Source: Trichoplax adhaerens (lineage: Eukaryota > Placozoa > Uniplacotomia > Trichoplacea > Trichoplacidae). From it: a stretch of 64,000 nt of DNA. Shown one piece after another: positions 26,611 to 40,100 of the stretch. A program made the position numbers and the translations under genes. The notes beneath the pieces were generated by a model, which saw only the letters and a program-made list of their open reading frames with translations, was not told the origin of the DNA and ran no database searches. The stretch spans positions 6,349,211 through 6,413,210 of the forward strand of contig NW_002060947.1 of the NCBI RefSeq assembly GCF_000150275.1. The letters are read 5' to 3'. Every line of letters starts with the position of its first letter. Position 1 is the first letter of the stretch.

Positions 26611-27882
26611 TGGTATATTCTTAATAGTAGCATTGAAATTAAAGTACAAACAGGTAAATTTTTATTTGTTATACCGTATTTATACTACAAGGCGCGGTAG
26701 TTAATTTTTCTATAATATAGAAATAAGAGAGATATGGAACGATAGAACGAACATCTCTTATGGTAGCAAAAAATAGAATCATCTAGAAAGTAGGGATTGG
26801 CGTCGTATCTAAGAATATACAAACATGAGCAAGTTTTATTGCATAACATGTCCCTTAGGTATTGTAGGAATAGATGAATGTTATATCATATTTAAGAAAA
26901 AACGCTGATCTATAGATAGTCATATATGTTAAAATACAAAAATTGTATGCATTTACCTTTGATGGACGTATACTGTGTTGTAAATCTAACTGTTACTTTC
27001 AAAATTACGAGAATTAGTAACCATATAAATTATTGCATGATTTAATCAGTGAATTTGCTGACATTGGGTTTCTCACTCTTCAATTGGAATAAAATGAGAA
27101 TAAACTAATGTTCCATGCCTTATCCTTGAACTGACTATTTCGCCAACGTGTATTCAAGGATATCCATCATAAAGGCGTACGAATACTAGCCAATATGAAC
27201 AAATACATTAGTGTGGTGGATTAATGCTGTATACGATCGTATATTCTGCTGCTAGTTTAGGGCTAGGATTAGGGTTATGGTAACTTACAAATATAGATAT
27301 TATTCGTAGTCTTTCATCTTACATGAAAATAAAACAGATTATCGTGTTTGGTTGGTTGTACTACTTATAGATCCTTGTTATTATTTATAATCATTTGCCA
27401 CTACCTACATTGTTACATCGTAAGTTTTCTTTACTTCTACAGTCTTAATCCCTGCTATATTCTAAAGTTATAAGTATCGCTGAGTTTTACTTCATATCGG
27501 TACTGCTGTTGCTATCATATTTGCTAATAGTGTTACCTATTGCAGTTATGTTATTTTGTGACGGCTACGCGCTGATTTGCAGTGACTTCAATCTTACACG
27601 ATTTATAACTCGCAAGCAGAACTAGTTTCTTGTTAAGACGTCTCGCAACAATTACTGATGGCTACTATATCTAACTCTACTCATATATTGAACCCTTTAC
27701 TTCAATTATTTCATATTTTCTACCATTTTACGGTATTTAAGAAAATATGCTTTCGTATATAGTCGTTTGTTGAACAGTATCTCATATTACATATTTATTA
27801 TAGTTTACCATTACAGATTTAAAAATTATAAACTAGAACAGAATGATCACTTCAGAAATGAAAACAAATATAGTTATACGTG

Positions 27883-28345
27883 TGTCACAAACCAGCTTCG
27901 TGACAAGGATAACGTAAAACAAATCTCTAAATTACTATAGTCTCCGGGATTCAGTATCCCTTAACTACCTCACAAGAATTTAGACGCCTTTGCTTCTACG
28001 TTAAAACAACTATACATTTGAGAACTGCTTTATTCAACTATCTGGCGGGCTTATACACCCTTCTACAGCAGCTAACATTCACAAGTCATCTTATAAAAAT
28101 ACTTAGGTGAGAACATCTACTAACTAGTTTTTCACAGTCGGACTACAATATGTCCATTCACAGAATCATTTCAGTGCACATTACAGCACAGCATTAAATT
28201 TACTGTAACACATTTACAATTAGAGTAATTCCTATTGTAAGGAACTAGATGTAATATATTATCACTGTATTATATTAACCAAATTTAGATAGCTATTTCT
28301 TCACGGTAGTTCGTACCGTGACAACGTGAACGAATATTTTACGCA
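27883..28345 (+). repeat. Dispersed diverged repeat, copy B
   Basis: Related to 3406-4050 in the same orientation and block order, about 24 kb away. Blocks include TGTCACAAACCAGCTTCG, GACAAGGATAACGTAA, GACGCCTTTGCTTCTACG and GTCGGACTACAATATGTCC. It is shorter than copy A. The element class is unknown. Confidence 0.55.
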
Positions 28346-30751
28346 ATTTATAGGAATCATAGCAATAAATTGATCCAATGTTTACTATACATCATGATTA
28401 TGGTAAGCGATTTGTCGAACAAGAAAAAAAGGTTTACATAATTGTCCTTTTTCGTACGTAGTAAACACTTAATAATGTGTTTGTTGTTATCGTTAATCTC
28501 AGTAATCTCTAGGACAGGTTAACGTTTCAATATTATTGTAAAGTATACAGTATAAGCAGGTTAAAGGTGAATTCTGGAAATAATGATTTATTATCGTCTA
28601 TTTTCTCACCATCAATGGTAAGTATAAATAAATCACAATTCAGACAGGATTTCTTACGTCTAATCCATTCTTTTGTATATTTATTCTCAGATATAATTTC
28701 GACTTAATATCTAGGGCTATTTAGTACATGTCTAATTGCTGCAAAACAGGAAACATGAATGCATGCTCGGCAAAAACTATTGTGTTGCGATTGATCGTAA
28801 TTGATCAATTTTGATTTAATGCTTTCAATATCCTTAATACATTACCTTAATGACTATACGGTATAATGAATCATTGGAGTAATTGAGTGATATTAAATAA
28901 CAAAATTTAACGGTAGTATTACACCTATAGCAAATACAATCGGACGATATTTTACTACAGGCTATATTTAAATTCGAAGATATTGAGCTATCATCTTGCA
29001 AGACAGAATAATTTGAAAGCTAGTATTTTAACGAATAAGATACCGTGAAAATCAACGAGTTTGAGACTGATGTTATGTAATATAGATTCAAGGCATTTGC
29101 GATTAATATCCATTTTAAAATTTTGAGTTATAGAATAAAAAGTATTAAAAATTGAATGGCTGCATTGATATCTGATGCAATGAAAGTTCAAAACGAATAG
29201 GCAAATTAGAAATCTACAGACTATTACACCTTTCATTATATTTCGTTTAAAATAACTTCGTTGGTAAAAGATACTTTTTTATTATTTTATGTTTGCAATA
29301 TAATGCAATAAAGCTCTAAAGAGACTGATGCTATAAATAATTGCAAAGCGAATTCAATAAGACTTCAAAATATTTTGCAGTAATGTTGATAAAATTTTGT
29401 GCCATATCTGGTTATTCATACTGATCAGGATATTGCAAAAATGTAGAGTTGATCAACATTTTCAACAAATTATGATAAGGTTTTTAGGTCGAAATATTAT
29501 GTGATATTTATCAAGTTACCTCATTATCTTATTACCCACTCCGCGAGATAACTCGATAACATACTCTGTTTAAGATTGACTCAAATAATTTAAGGATCAG
29601 AGTAGTGCAAATTTATAAGCTAACAATAAAATCTTCTAATTGTATGTGATCTAAAGGGAATGGTACAGTACTGACATGTTTACAGTTAGGAGACGAAAAT
29701 AAAGATGCATTTTTAATTTTATTATAATCTGAAAGAAATCAATTTATTCTTGATCATTATTATTACATCTTTTCTTTTATCATAACTATAATGTTCCTGT
29801 TATAGGGTATTGCATTGAAATATAAATTAGAATCTTAATTGAATTATAGAAAGCTAGTGGCATTAAATTAATGCTCTACTATTGTTACCATCCATTTTAT
29901 CGTACTACTATTCTTTCGACATAGCGTTAACAATCTTTACGTCTGATTAGTACTGTTTCTTTTATACCACAGTAAATATGCTTGCATTAGTTTTACTATT
30001 AATCAACCTTTATACTAAATGTTACATGTTGCTAATGCTAAGGATTGCCTTTGATCTAGTGTTGGTAGATTAATAGATGGCATATATAGACTTATAAAAA
30101 GTCATCAATTAATCTTTTTCTCGTGTCGATATTGACTCTTATAAAGATTTTTGATACGACGTACTTATTTTTGATCCTTGATACTGAATCCGAAATATTT
30201 CATGATAATACTACTATATCTAGGAAGAATTTTTAGTATACCGATCTGTCAATGCTCGATTGTAATTTATGCCATGAATTCCTTCTTTCGTAGACGTTGA
30301 AACAAAGAGTCTTTATATTATTGTCCGTTGTAGAGCAGTTACGATCATAAAAGTCTTCCAGCTCACCGCAATACAGTAGTATAACTTTAATTAATTTTAC
30401 TATAAAAAAATTGAAATATATTAATGCACGTTCTATTTATCAATATTCTTAAGGGCAAAAGTACGTAGAAGGTGACTAATTATATACTGGTCATGAGATA
30501 AAGTGGTGTGATCGTATACATTAGTACTTATATTTGTGTCCTTGGTATTACATATTTTTTCGTTTATGTCGTATAGAAGATGATTGAATAGTCCTGAAAA
30601 TAAAAGACAATTATAAGATTTATAGTTATTTCCGAATCATTAATTATTATTAACTTTTAGTTGATTTTATATTGAACAGCCTATTTGGTGAATATTACGA
30701 TTATTTCCAACTTCAGTATTCAATTTCGTGAAATAAGCATAATTACTTTCA

Positions 30752-31020
30752 TTGCATCATATATGAACAAAACTCATTCACTCGGCGCCTCACTAAAGGT
30801 CCAGGCCAAGCAATAAAGAGTTGCATTAAAACAATTTGAGAGATAAACATAACGCTTATTGCTTCACAGAGAAAGGAAAAAGTATAGCTATTGCCACTTT
30901 CAAAGACCCAAATCAAGCAGTAAAGTTTAGAATTGAAAAAATTCGTAAAACAGGTATACTTAGTTATATTGCATCATGTATGGAAAGACTTAAGTAAAAA
31001 ATCGCATTGAAAACAAGTAA
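30752..31020 (+). repeat. Tandem repeat, 3 copies of about 109 bp
   Basis: TTGCATCATATATGAACAAA, TTGCTTCACAGAGAAAGG and TTGCATCATGTATGGAAAG start the copies near 30752, 30859 and 30969. Later segments also match (AAGCAATAAAGAGTTGCATT, AAGCAGTAAAGTTTAGAATT, AAGTAAAAAATCGCATTG). Confidence 0.6.
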
Positions 31021-31718
31021 TACATACAACTGTTTGGTTTAATTTTAATAAATGTAACATATTATGCTCTTTGCTGGTAATTATTAACAGGCAAATGCGT
31101 GAACTATATATCTAATTGCATATGCACTCACAGCTATTATTCATGCTCATTTTTAATTTTAAAGGAATTTGAAGCATGGCATTAAACTTGAATGGTAAAT
31201 GATTATCATATACATGTATATAATTTTTAGTGCTTACTTTCTAGATTTTATTGGGCAGTTACATAAAGCAAATAAGGTAAATTGTAAATGTTCAATTTAG
31301 TATGTGCACTTGTAAGGTTATATTCAAGCCAAATAGTCGCGTGTTGTACAGTTCCATAACGTCAAGTAGATTAAGCGTGTAATGAGCTCTGTCAATAAAA
31401 TTTTTGGTATCTAATTAGTATTCTGTAGCAATTACTGTTTTCAAATAATAATTTTGCATATTCCCATCAGTCCAAAGTAATAGCCTGTGCTAATAATATC
31501 GTGGCTGAAACTTTTATTTCAAAATAATTTAACACAGTGGAATCTGCAAGGATAAATTAATACGCGTCTATTTGAACTAGACATTAGCTGAGATAAAAAT
31601 AGCGAGTGCAGTTTGAATTAGCCTAGACTTTTTATTTTTACTTAGCTTTACTCTTTAATCTCGCTAACGTTGCAGCTACCCTACGCCATATTTCTTTATC
31701 ATATACTCTATTTTGAGT

Positions 31719-32420
31719 GATGCCTTTGTCTCCTATGCTAGTCCACAGCATAGGTTAGCATTAGTTCACTGCCGATAAGTGATACTGTACTCTAAAGCAA
31801 GTTGCTTGGCTCTCTTATTTGACTGCGATAGTATGCTAGTCAAGAATATGGGTTAGTATTAGCTCAATAAATGATATTTTACCTTACAGCACGTTTCCTT
31901 TTATTACTTTACTTTGGCTAGATGCATTTGTCTCCTATGCTATGCTAGTCAAGAATATGGGCTAGTATTAGCTCAATAAACGATCTATTACTCTACTTTG
32001 ATCAGATGCATTTGTCTCCTATGCTATGCTGGTCAAGAACATGAGTTAGTATTAGCTCAATAAACGATCTATTACTTTACAGCACGTTTCCTTTTACTAT
32101 ACAATTGGCGCGCTGCAGTCTCTGTGACGATTTTATTCCTCAAGCTTTTAGATTAATGATTGGTTCGGTTTATTACGATCAGAAAAATATCGCAAAAAGT
32201 GAAATTCGACATGTAACTTGATTACGTTAATGCGTTGTGGTTGCGTTGGCAAAAAGGGCATGTAGTACGTATTAACACCCTTAAGCTCATGTCCATTTTA
32301 ATCCAAATTAAAACGTTTGGAAATTATATAGCATTTCAACAGTTTGCAGTATGGACTTTGATCAGATGTATTTGTCTCCCATGCTATGCTAGCCAAGAAC
32401 TTGGTTAGCATTAGCTCCAT
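31719..32420 (+). repeat. Tandem/dispersed repeat, 5 copies
   Basis: The block TTTGTCTCCTATGCTATGCT followed by AGTCAAGAATATGGGTTAGT and ATTAGCTCAATAAACGATC appears, whole or partly, near 31719, 31836, 31919, 32003 and 32356. The last copy is separated by about 280 bp of other sequence. Copies 3 and 4 are nearly identical, so part of the array is recent. Confidence 0.8.
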
Positions 32421-33058
32421 AATGAATCCAACAAAAAATAAAATAATGCAATATAAGGCATTGACCAACCATGGCCATTGTCGAATAACGCAAGTATACT
32501 CCTAGCGGGACTGCCGGCACTAGTGCACAGTATACCTCATAGCTGTTCTTCGTTGGCCATTAATACTCTGGGATCATTTCTGCTGTACAGCATTTGTAAA
32601 TAAACAACTTTATTTTTTTTCCTTACATTCATATATACTGTACTGGGTTGATCTAGGATAAAACGCACCTTAAAGGTATAGCTATTAAGAAGGGGGAAAG
32701 TAACGTTCAAATGAATCACTAGCTTACAGTTGTAAGTAACATCGGACAACATCGTCAACTAATGCCGTTTTCTACTTATTCCAGTCCAGGCCGGCCATTG
32801 ATCAATCTCCATACAGTATTTCCCTGGATAAAATAGACAGTAGCTTACTTAAGTTACGCCTAATTTGAAATAAGGAGCTATTGACTACTAGGTGCTTTCC
32901 TTTTCTCTTCGTTAGTGACGTAGTCAAGGCAATTGTGCAATTTGCTATCTCATTATACTGCAAACGCAGAAGTCAAATCATTATAATAATAATTAATTAA
33001 TCAGCTTGAGCCTTTAACCTACAGTATTACAATACTGCAAGACTTAGACGGCAAGTGA

Positions 33059-36000
33059 ATGAGAAGTGTTTTGCTCTGGCTATTGTGGACACTCATCGAC
33101 GCTTGTAGCAGCCATTCTACCATCGATCGAAATCTTGTTTCTGCTCATCGTCAACAATCTTCATTTTGTTCTAGTCCTAATTGTACTAATACAACCATGT
33201 CGCGGAAAATTATCCAATCTCTCTTGTCTCATGAACAAAATGAAGGTGTAGGAGCCCGTGTTCGTCGAAGTATTGGACGGCCCCAGGTAAGTAAAAAGAA
33301 AGAGAGAATGCCTTTTGTTTTGGCCATTTTAGCTGAGTCATTTTGCTTACTGATCCAATGATGGACTGGCTTTTAGCTACGAAATTTAGATCCATTTTTA
33401 ATGCTGGATGAATTTAAAGTGAGTAAACCTGCTGGATTTCCCGATCATCCTCATCGAGGTTTCGAAACGGTAACTTATTGACTGTATACCGGTAGAATCC
33501 AATTTACCAGCATTTATTAAGCCGTTAAGAGCGCTTGAGTTAACTAAACTTTTTCATTTTCTTGTTGTCATCTGCCATCACGAACTGCCGGTATTGACTA
33601 TGGATTGCATAAGGTGACCTATGTACTTAATGGTGTTTTTTCTCATGAAGACTTCTGTGGTCATTCGGGCACTCTTCGTCCAGGAGACTTACAAGTAAGA
33701 TTTATTAATGCCTTATGAATAGCACTACTCTCCTAATGACTTTTACTTCTCACTTAACTCAACGCTGTTCGTTAAAACATGATAAAGCAGTTGCACAATG
33801 TACAATATCAATGACATTGTACATTCATTAGTACTATTATTTACCGAAAGATATTAGTTTTCTTGCTAAGATAAGATAGAAGGCAAATTATTATACATAT
33901 CACAGTTCTATGATATTCATGATCGTAAGTGAAAATGAATCATTTCACCTTAATGCAACATAGTGGATGACTGCTGGTCGCGGCATCGTTCATGCGGAAA
34001 TGCCCGCTTCTGATAATGAACCTGGACATGGACTCCAACTGTGGATTAATCTACCTAAGGAATATAAGGTCGGTTGCCATTTTCAATAGTTGTAACAACA
34101 ATCCATTAAACATCAGTAAGGTAGAATACAGGATAATATTAAATAGTGCCATTTCGCAAAAGAATCGTTTAGTAATCGCAAGTAATGCCAGATTGATGTA
34201 GTATCCCAACAAGTACAGTACCTTGCCTGCCATGAAATGTTTTCTAATAGTTATAATCATCATAATTCGATATTTTAATAAAGCTAAGTGTGTACTAGTA
34301 AGTATAATTAATCAACTATTCATTAACAAAATGTAATGGAAAACTTATAACGCGAAAGATCTTAGTAGTGACACGTATGTGTATTGCTACATGGAAGCTC
34401 TTTCACGTACGATAATTTATTCATACATCATGATTTAACATCGAGTACTCTATGCATAACATAAATGATACTTCATGTCGGTAGGGTAATAAAGAAGGCA
34501 GGATTCATTTTCTTTAAATTAAATAGTGTATACGTTTTTCTTCCTTATTGTAAACCTAAAATTTTTTCGATCGAAGCGATCATACGTAAGAAGTTTCTTT
34601 ATTATACAAGTATTGCTACCAACCCTTAGTGTTGTATCTGGCTATATTGACAATTAATATGATGGTTACTGCAAACTAGTTTGCACGACTAGAGAAAAAT
34701 GCTAGTTCATTAACCTTACAGACTAATAAAAATACACGTAAATTAACATGTCTGTTGTTTTACCATTTTTCATATAGTATTTCCCTTGAAGTAAATTGAT
34801 ACCTTTTCAAAACAAGAAGCAGTCAATAGTTTACTTTATCTACAATTTATTCTAGTGTAATTTATCTCCACAAGTTCTACACACGTAACATTACAGTGCA
34901 TATCAAACATGGCCTTCATTTTGAGACTTAAGCGTACTCTATGTAATAATTGTTAATCATAGATGTCCAATCCAACCTATCAAGAATTGAAAAAGAAAGA
35001 AATACCAACTGCATCTAAGGACGGAGTACATGTGGCTGTCATTGCAGGAGAAGCACTTGGAAAAAAAGTATGTGATAGTCAAGGCTATATCTCAAATTCT
35101 GCAGTGTTCAACCTATCAAATCCCTATCAATTTTTTCAATATTTCTCGTCCGTTCACCCTTGATATAGAACAGTAATGACAAAGTACAGATTCTTGAATG
35201 ATTTCCCTAATACTATAATGAACTGTTAGGCTAAAGTAAGAACTCGTACACCAACCATGCTTTTCGATTTTCGGCTTGATAAAGGAGCAAAATTTTCTCA
35301 GCCTGTGACGGAAGGTTTGCATCTCATTATGTGTCCAATTACATTTACTTACGTCAAGGATAATCTATTTATTAAATGACTTGGCTTTAAATTGGGTTGA
35401 TTTATTCTGTCGCACTCCATTCGCTTCTAGAGTACATAATATTCTTAATAGGATGTATTTTGCTATCCGTATTACAGGTTGGAACGGATTCGTATATGTC
35501 CTTAGTGGAAATGCCTATTTTGGTAATTTAATTTCGATAGCAATAGAATAGTTTACATGAATAGTTTTGATTGTATGGGTTAAGGCTAAAAATTGGATAA
35601 CGTAATCATTATAGGGCCTGCTAATGCACAGACTAAAGGCGAGGCTCATTATACTCTTGTCCTTGGTGAGGGCAATAGCCTCGAATTCGAAAACAAGGTG
35701 TGATAATGCAAGATCGTACATATTGATACTTCATTGCTTGCATCCAATTCTGATACTTGCCTCTACACCCCTCTTTTATTTGCAGGAATCTGAATCTTGT
35801 CACTTTGTTTTGATTGCTGGGCGGCCTATAAAGGAGCCTGTTGCACATTATGGTATGAAATGCGTTGATAAGAAATTTTAAATTCTCTATGTAGTTCTTT
35901 TTTAGTAGATAAAAAAGTTTATGGTGAGTTGAAGCTGCTTGTTTGTAACATTGTCGTATACATTTGATAATGACAAATTTTAGGACCTTTCGTCATGAAT

Positions 36001-36102
36001 ACTGATGAGGAACTTCAGCAAGCAATTTCTGACTTCAGAAGCGCAAAGAATGGATTTGAAAATGCAAAAAATTGGCGCTCAAAAATTGGAAATAGTAGTT
36101 AA
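33059..36102 (+). CDS. PIR: Pirin, iron-binding bicupin
   Basis: Ten exons: 33059-33286, 33377-33469, 33614-33694, 33964-34068, 34963-35067, 35230-35314, 35478-35522, 35615-35697, 35786-35852 and 35984-36102. Starting at ATG 33197 ([11 protein letters not shown]) the protein is 290 aa, equal to human pirin. The in-frame upstream ATG at 33059 would add 46 residues beginning with a hydrophobic, signal-peptide-like stretch, giving 336 aa. Pirin is a nuclear iron-dependent co-regulator that binds NF-kappaB and has quercetinase-like activity in vitro. The four iron ligands are kept: H54 and H56 in [10 protein letters not shown], and H98 and E100 in GIVHAEMP. Family blocks [42 protein letters not shown] and [17 protein letters not shown] are present. 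It is convergent with the MICU gene on its right. Confidence 0.95.
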
Positions 36103-37137
36103 TAGTGTCATAAGCTGGAAAGAAGACGTGTGTTATCTACCATAAAATCGTTTTCTATAACTAGAAGACTGATTTTAGTTTAATTATTATTTGAAAATAA
36201 CTCTAATTTGACTGTACTTAGTGCTTTCGACTTTGAATACCTAGATCTAAAGGATTTCAAAAATTATCCCTATCTATTAATATATAATTATTAAGACTGA
36301 ATGAAAAATTCTGTAATCAACTATAACTTGCACGCATGATTGAGATAAGCGTCACTAGATTACACTATTTAGCTCACTGACTTCAGGAACTTGATACTTT
36401 GATTATTTCAAGTCAGTCATATTTTATTTAGCGTATTTCAAGCAGCGGGTTTCTTATTAGTTTAGTTAATCAGTTAATATACGAGTATCACAGCATAATT
36501 TAAATAGGTGATTGCTACTGGATTATTACGCCAAGTTGCTTTAATAGTTATAAGCATCCTTAAAATGCTACGTTTATCGCTTGTAACAGTGCAAATATCA
36601 TTTAGCAAATTGTACGATCTATCAATAAAGGATTTGAAACGTCACTTTATTTCTGTATAAATTTTAAAGTTACATATAACTTCTTAGTTGATACATTCAT
36701 ACCGTATTCTTACTTGAAATTTTCTAGAGTACCTATTTATCTATCGTAGTTGCTGTATACATAAGACATTGTTCTTGCTAATCCATAGAACGGAATATTA
36801 CAATAAACATTTTTAACTAGACTAATATTCTCCCATACCCGAATAACAAAATATTCCAATGATCGTTTCATTCTACTCTTAAAGAAACTATTATATGTAC
36901 TACGATTATATCATCTGTTGAACTTTACAATTACAGTCGCATTGTTTCTTCAAAAAAATATAGCATAGGAATGCTGACGTATATTGAAAAGTACTGATTA
37001 CATACATAAGTAATATAATTCAAACTTTTATGGTACTTATCGATCTTTTATATACCTCTAACCTGTGTAATCTTAAAACATATACAGTAATAGTATCATA
37101 TCTATATGCGCGCATACAGATAACAAAAAATAAATAG
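36103..37137. other. Intergenic between the 3' ends of pirin and the MICU gene
   Basis: About 1 kb of AT-rich sequence between two convergent genes, with no coding region or repeat I can support. It should carry both polyadenylation sites; I could not choose among candidates. Confidence 0.5.
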
Positions 37138-40100
37138 CTATTTACGGACTTGACGTTTAAAGCAAGATTTGAAAAATTCGTAACCGTTTGCTTTTTTCTC
37201 CTGTAACAGAATAAAATAGTATTAATCATGGTTCATATAAATAAGGATGGACAATGTATATTTTAACAAATGGCTATACTGGTTCTTAAGTTAGTTAAAG
37301 TTCACATTACCACGTAGCGTCTTTCACGTCTACTTCTTAAGACATCGACAAAATCTTCGTAATGTAGAGTGCCATCATCTGAACATATAAGTTCAAAGTT
37401 TAAAACGATGAAAATAACAACAGCTAAATTAATCCGTTCAAGATAATCTTAAAGATTCGTTATGGTGTGGTTACTCACCATTTAGGTCGAATAAGTAGAA
37501 GATGACATTTACAATTGTAGGATCCAATGTTAAGCGAGTTGATGCTCTCAGAGCTCTATTAAATTCATCTAGATGGTAATTACACAAAGTAAGGTGAGCG
37601 AATAATCATTTCAGGAAAGTAGTTTAATGGAATGAACATACCTTTAGTGATGCATTGATTTGTGATAGCAAACATACGCATCGCTACTGAGAAATCATCC
37701 AAACTTCTAATAAATGTACTAAATTTTTCAAACATCGGGAATGTGATGTACTATAAAAAGATTTGTTTTATGGTTATTTGCATTGCATCATTATTTTTTA
37801 ATTTCTCTATCGAAAATGTTATATTTCCTCACGTTAGTATTATTGACTTTTCCTTCTATTCGTTCGAGAAACTCCTTCCGCTCGATTTGGCTTACGTGAT
37901 TGAGTAAAATTCGAGCAAAATCAGTTTCTGAGATTGTAGACATCCCTTTCGAGTATACTTGAAAGTAGAAATTGTTAAAGACAGCATTCGACAATTTGTG
38001 TTCAAATATTACAGTACGATATAATTAAAAATCGACAATGAATACTGGTCATTAGCTATTTGAAGGATATTTCTAATTCTAAAACTTCTTTCTGTAAGTC
38101 TTCAAAGAATCTATCATTCATGAAGAAATTATCATGATAAGAAAGAGATTCAACGTCTTTACATATTATATTACGATGAACGTATAGCTGTTAGAGTGTT
38201 TCCACCTGAAGAAATCTTCTTTATTTACTTCGCGATTAGTTTTAAACCCAAATAAGTGCGCTACTAAAGTGGATTTAAATCCATCGGTCTTTCCGTCAGC
38301 TTCCTAATATAAAAGTTGAACGTTGACATTAGATGTGCAGTTTAATCATTCTTACTGTATATGTTTGAGCTACGATGAAAAGAAAAATCATGAAATTTAG
38401 ATGATATCTGTATTAAGTAGCAAGATCTGTTACCTTTGATTTACTTTCCTTCGGTGAAATCATTTCTTGTAACTGCAATGGTAGAAGATTTGAGATGTTG
38501 TGATGTTGAAATGCAGCAGATATAATTAATTTGGTTTAGTATGTTGGATTACAGATAGTAAATTATTAGCATATAAGTATCATACTCTTTGAATTACGTG
38601 TTAGCGCTTACGTTTAGAAATTCTTTAAAATCAATATTTCCACTACAATCGGTGTCTATCATTCTAAAAGCAATATCGATGCCAGAACGAGGTTCTATAA
38701 ATTCAAATAATTGAGGATTCCATTAATCAGATATTTGAAATATTTATATTGAAAGTTACTGATGTCGGAAGAATAGGTCATACTTACTTGTTAAAGCATT
38801 TACGAGAAAAAGAAACTCCGAATAGGTAATTATCCCTAAATGAAGTATATAACTATTTAATGAATAGGGCAAAGACGTTGTGAAAACATCGATAAATCCA
38901 TTTCAGTAGTGCTTTAATAAACTTAAACCGCAACCGAGTAGAGGTAAAGCTTATCGTGATGCATAGCATTCCAGTTATTATTATTACTGGATGAGAGACT
39001 AATTTATAGTTAAAAATTCGTTACTCTAACTTATAATTAGTATTAATCACGCTAATATAGTCTATAATGTTTGTTAGAAAGGGACATTTTCAATTACGAC
39101 TGCATCAGATGCTATATAACATATATCTCTTACCCTCATGGCCGATTGAACGAAATAGCTTGGCAGAACCTCGTGATGCTGGCGGTGTCTTTTTGAGCAT
39201 TTCTTCTACTTCCTACGTATACAGTATTAGAATCCATTTAGCAAAGAATGATATCTTAATCACATCGATTGTATAATTAGGTTATATAAAATGGAGAATC
39301 ATAATCAACATCTTATAAACTACAGGCAAAGTAGTATTTGATCACGAATATAAGACTATTATTAATATTATACGTAGAACAACTAACCCTTTGTGATAGT
39401 GCCATTCGACATTTACGCGCTAGAGGTAGGAAAAGGAATCAAGAAGTGAATTGATTTACCATGTTCATGTATATATAAAACATATATGGCACGGTCAATG
39501 TAAGGATTCGGGCATTCTATAGAATGCCCGACACTCCGGGCAATGTACGAGAAAACTTCTACAGTACACTTCTTTGTAATAAAAATAAGACAGTACATTA
39601 CAACATTAACATTGCTATCGTATGATGTTAAAATTGATAGCGTCATTATCAGCATTTCAATCTGATCTACGCTAGATAAAAATTCTGTTTCTTGAATGCT
39701 TTATTTACCAGTAACGTGAGACCCTAAAAGACATTGTAAAAAATCGTGGGGCGTCATCACCGGTTCTCCCATATATTCACGTGAAGCATAGCTATTAAAT
39801 CGGCGTTGGCTCTTTTTTAACTTGACAACTTTGGGTACAGTTTCTTCTTCTTGATTTTCTTCCTCGGCAGCATAAGTGATGGGTAAAAGCGATGATAGCC
39901 AACGTTGACGGTGATGATAGAGCCATATTACACCGCCTAATCCAGCGGCTAAAACCGTGGCAACGGAGGCTAATGATGATTTACTTCTTCCACCTTGATT
40001 ACTGTTGGAATTTTCGGATCGATTGAACCAGGTCGATTGTGTAGATAATGTTCGTGATTGTGATATAAGAGATGAGCTGGAAAGGCGTAAATTTTTAACT

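Larger units (their letters stand above)
25843..33058. other. Long stretch without recognisable genes, right part
   Basis: AT-rich DNA with short open frames only. It contains small diverged tandem repeats at about 26228-26610, 30752-31020 and 31719-32420, and the second copy of a dispersed repeat at 27883-28345. I could not find an exon with family similarity. Confidence 0.5.

Noticed and set aside
27250-27285. Telomere-like TTAGGG variants (also CCCTAACCCT near 4150 and 61579)
   Set aside because: Only one or two units each, expected by chance; not an interstitial telomeric array.
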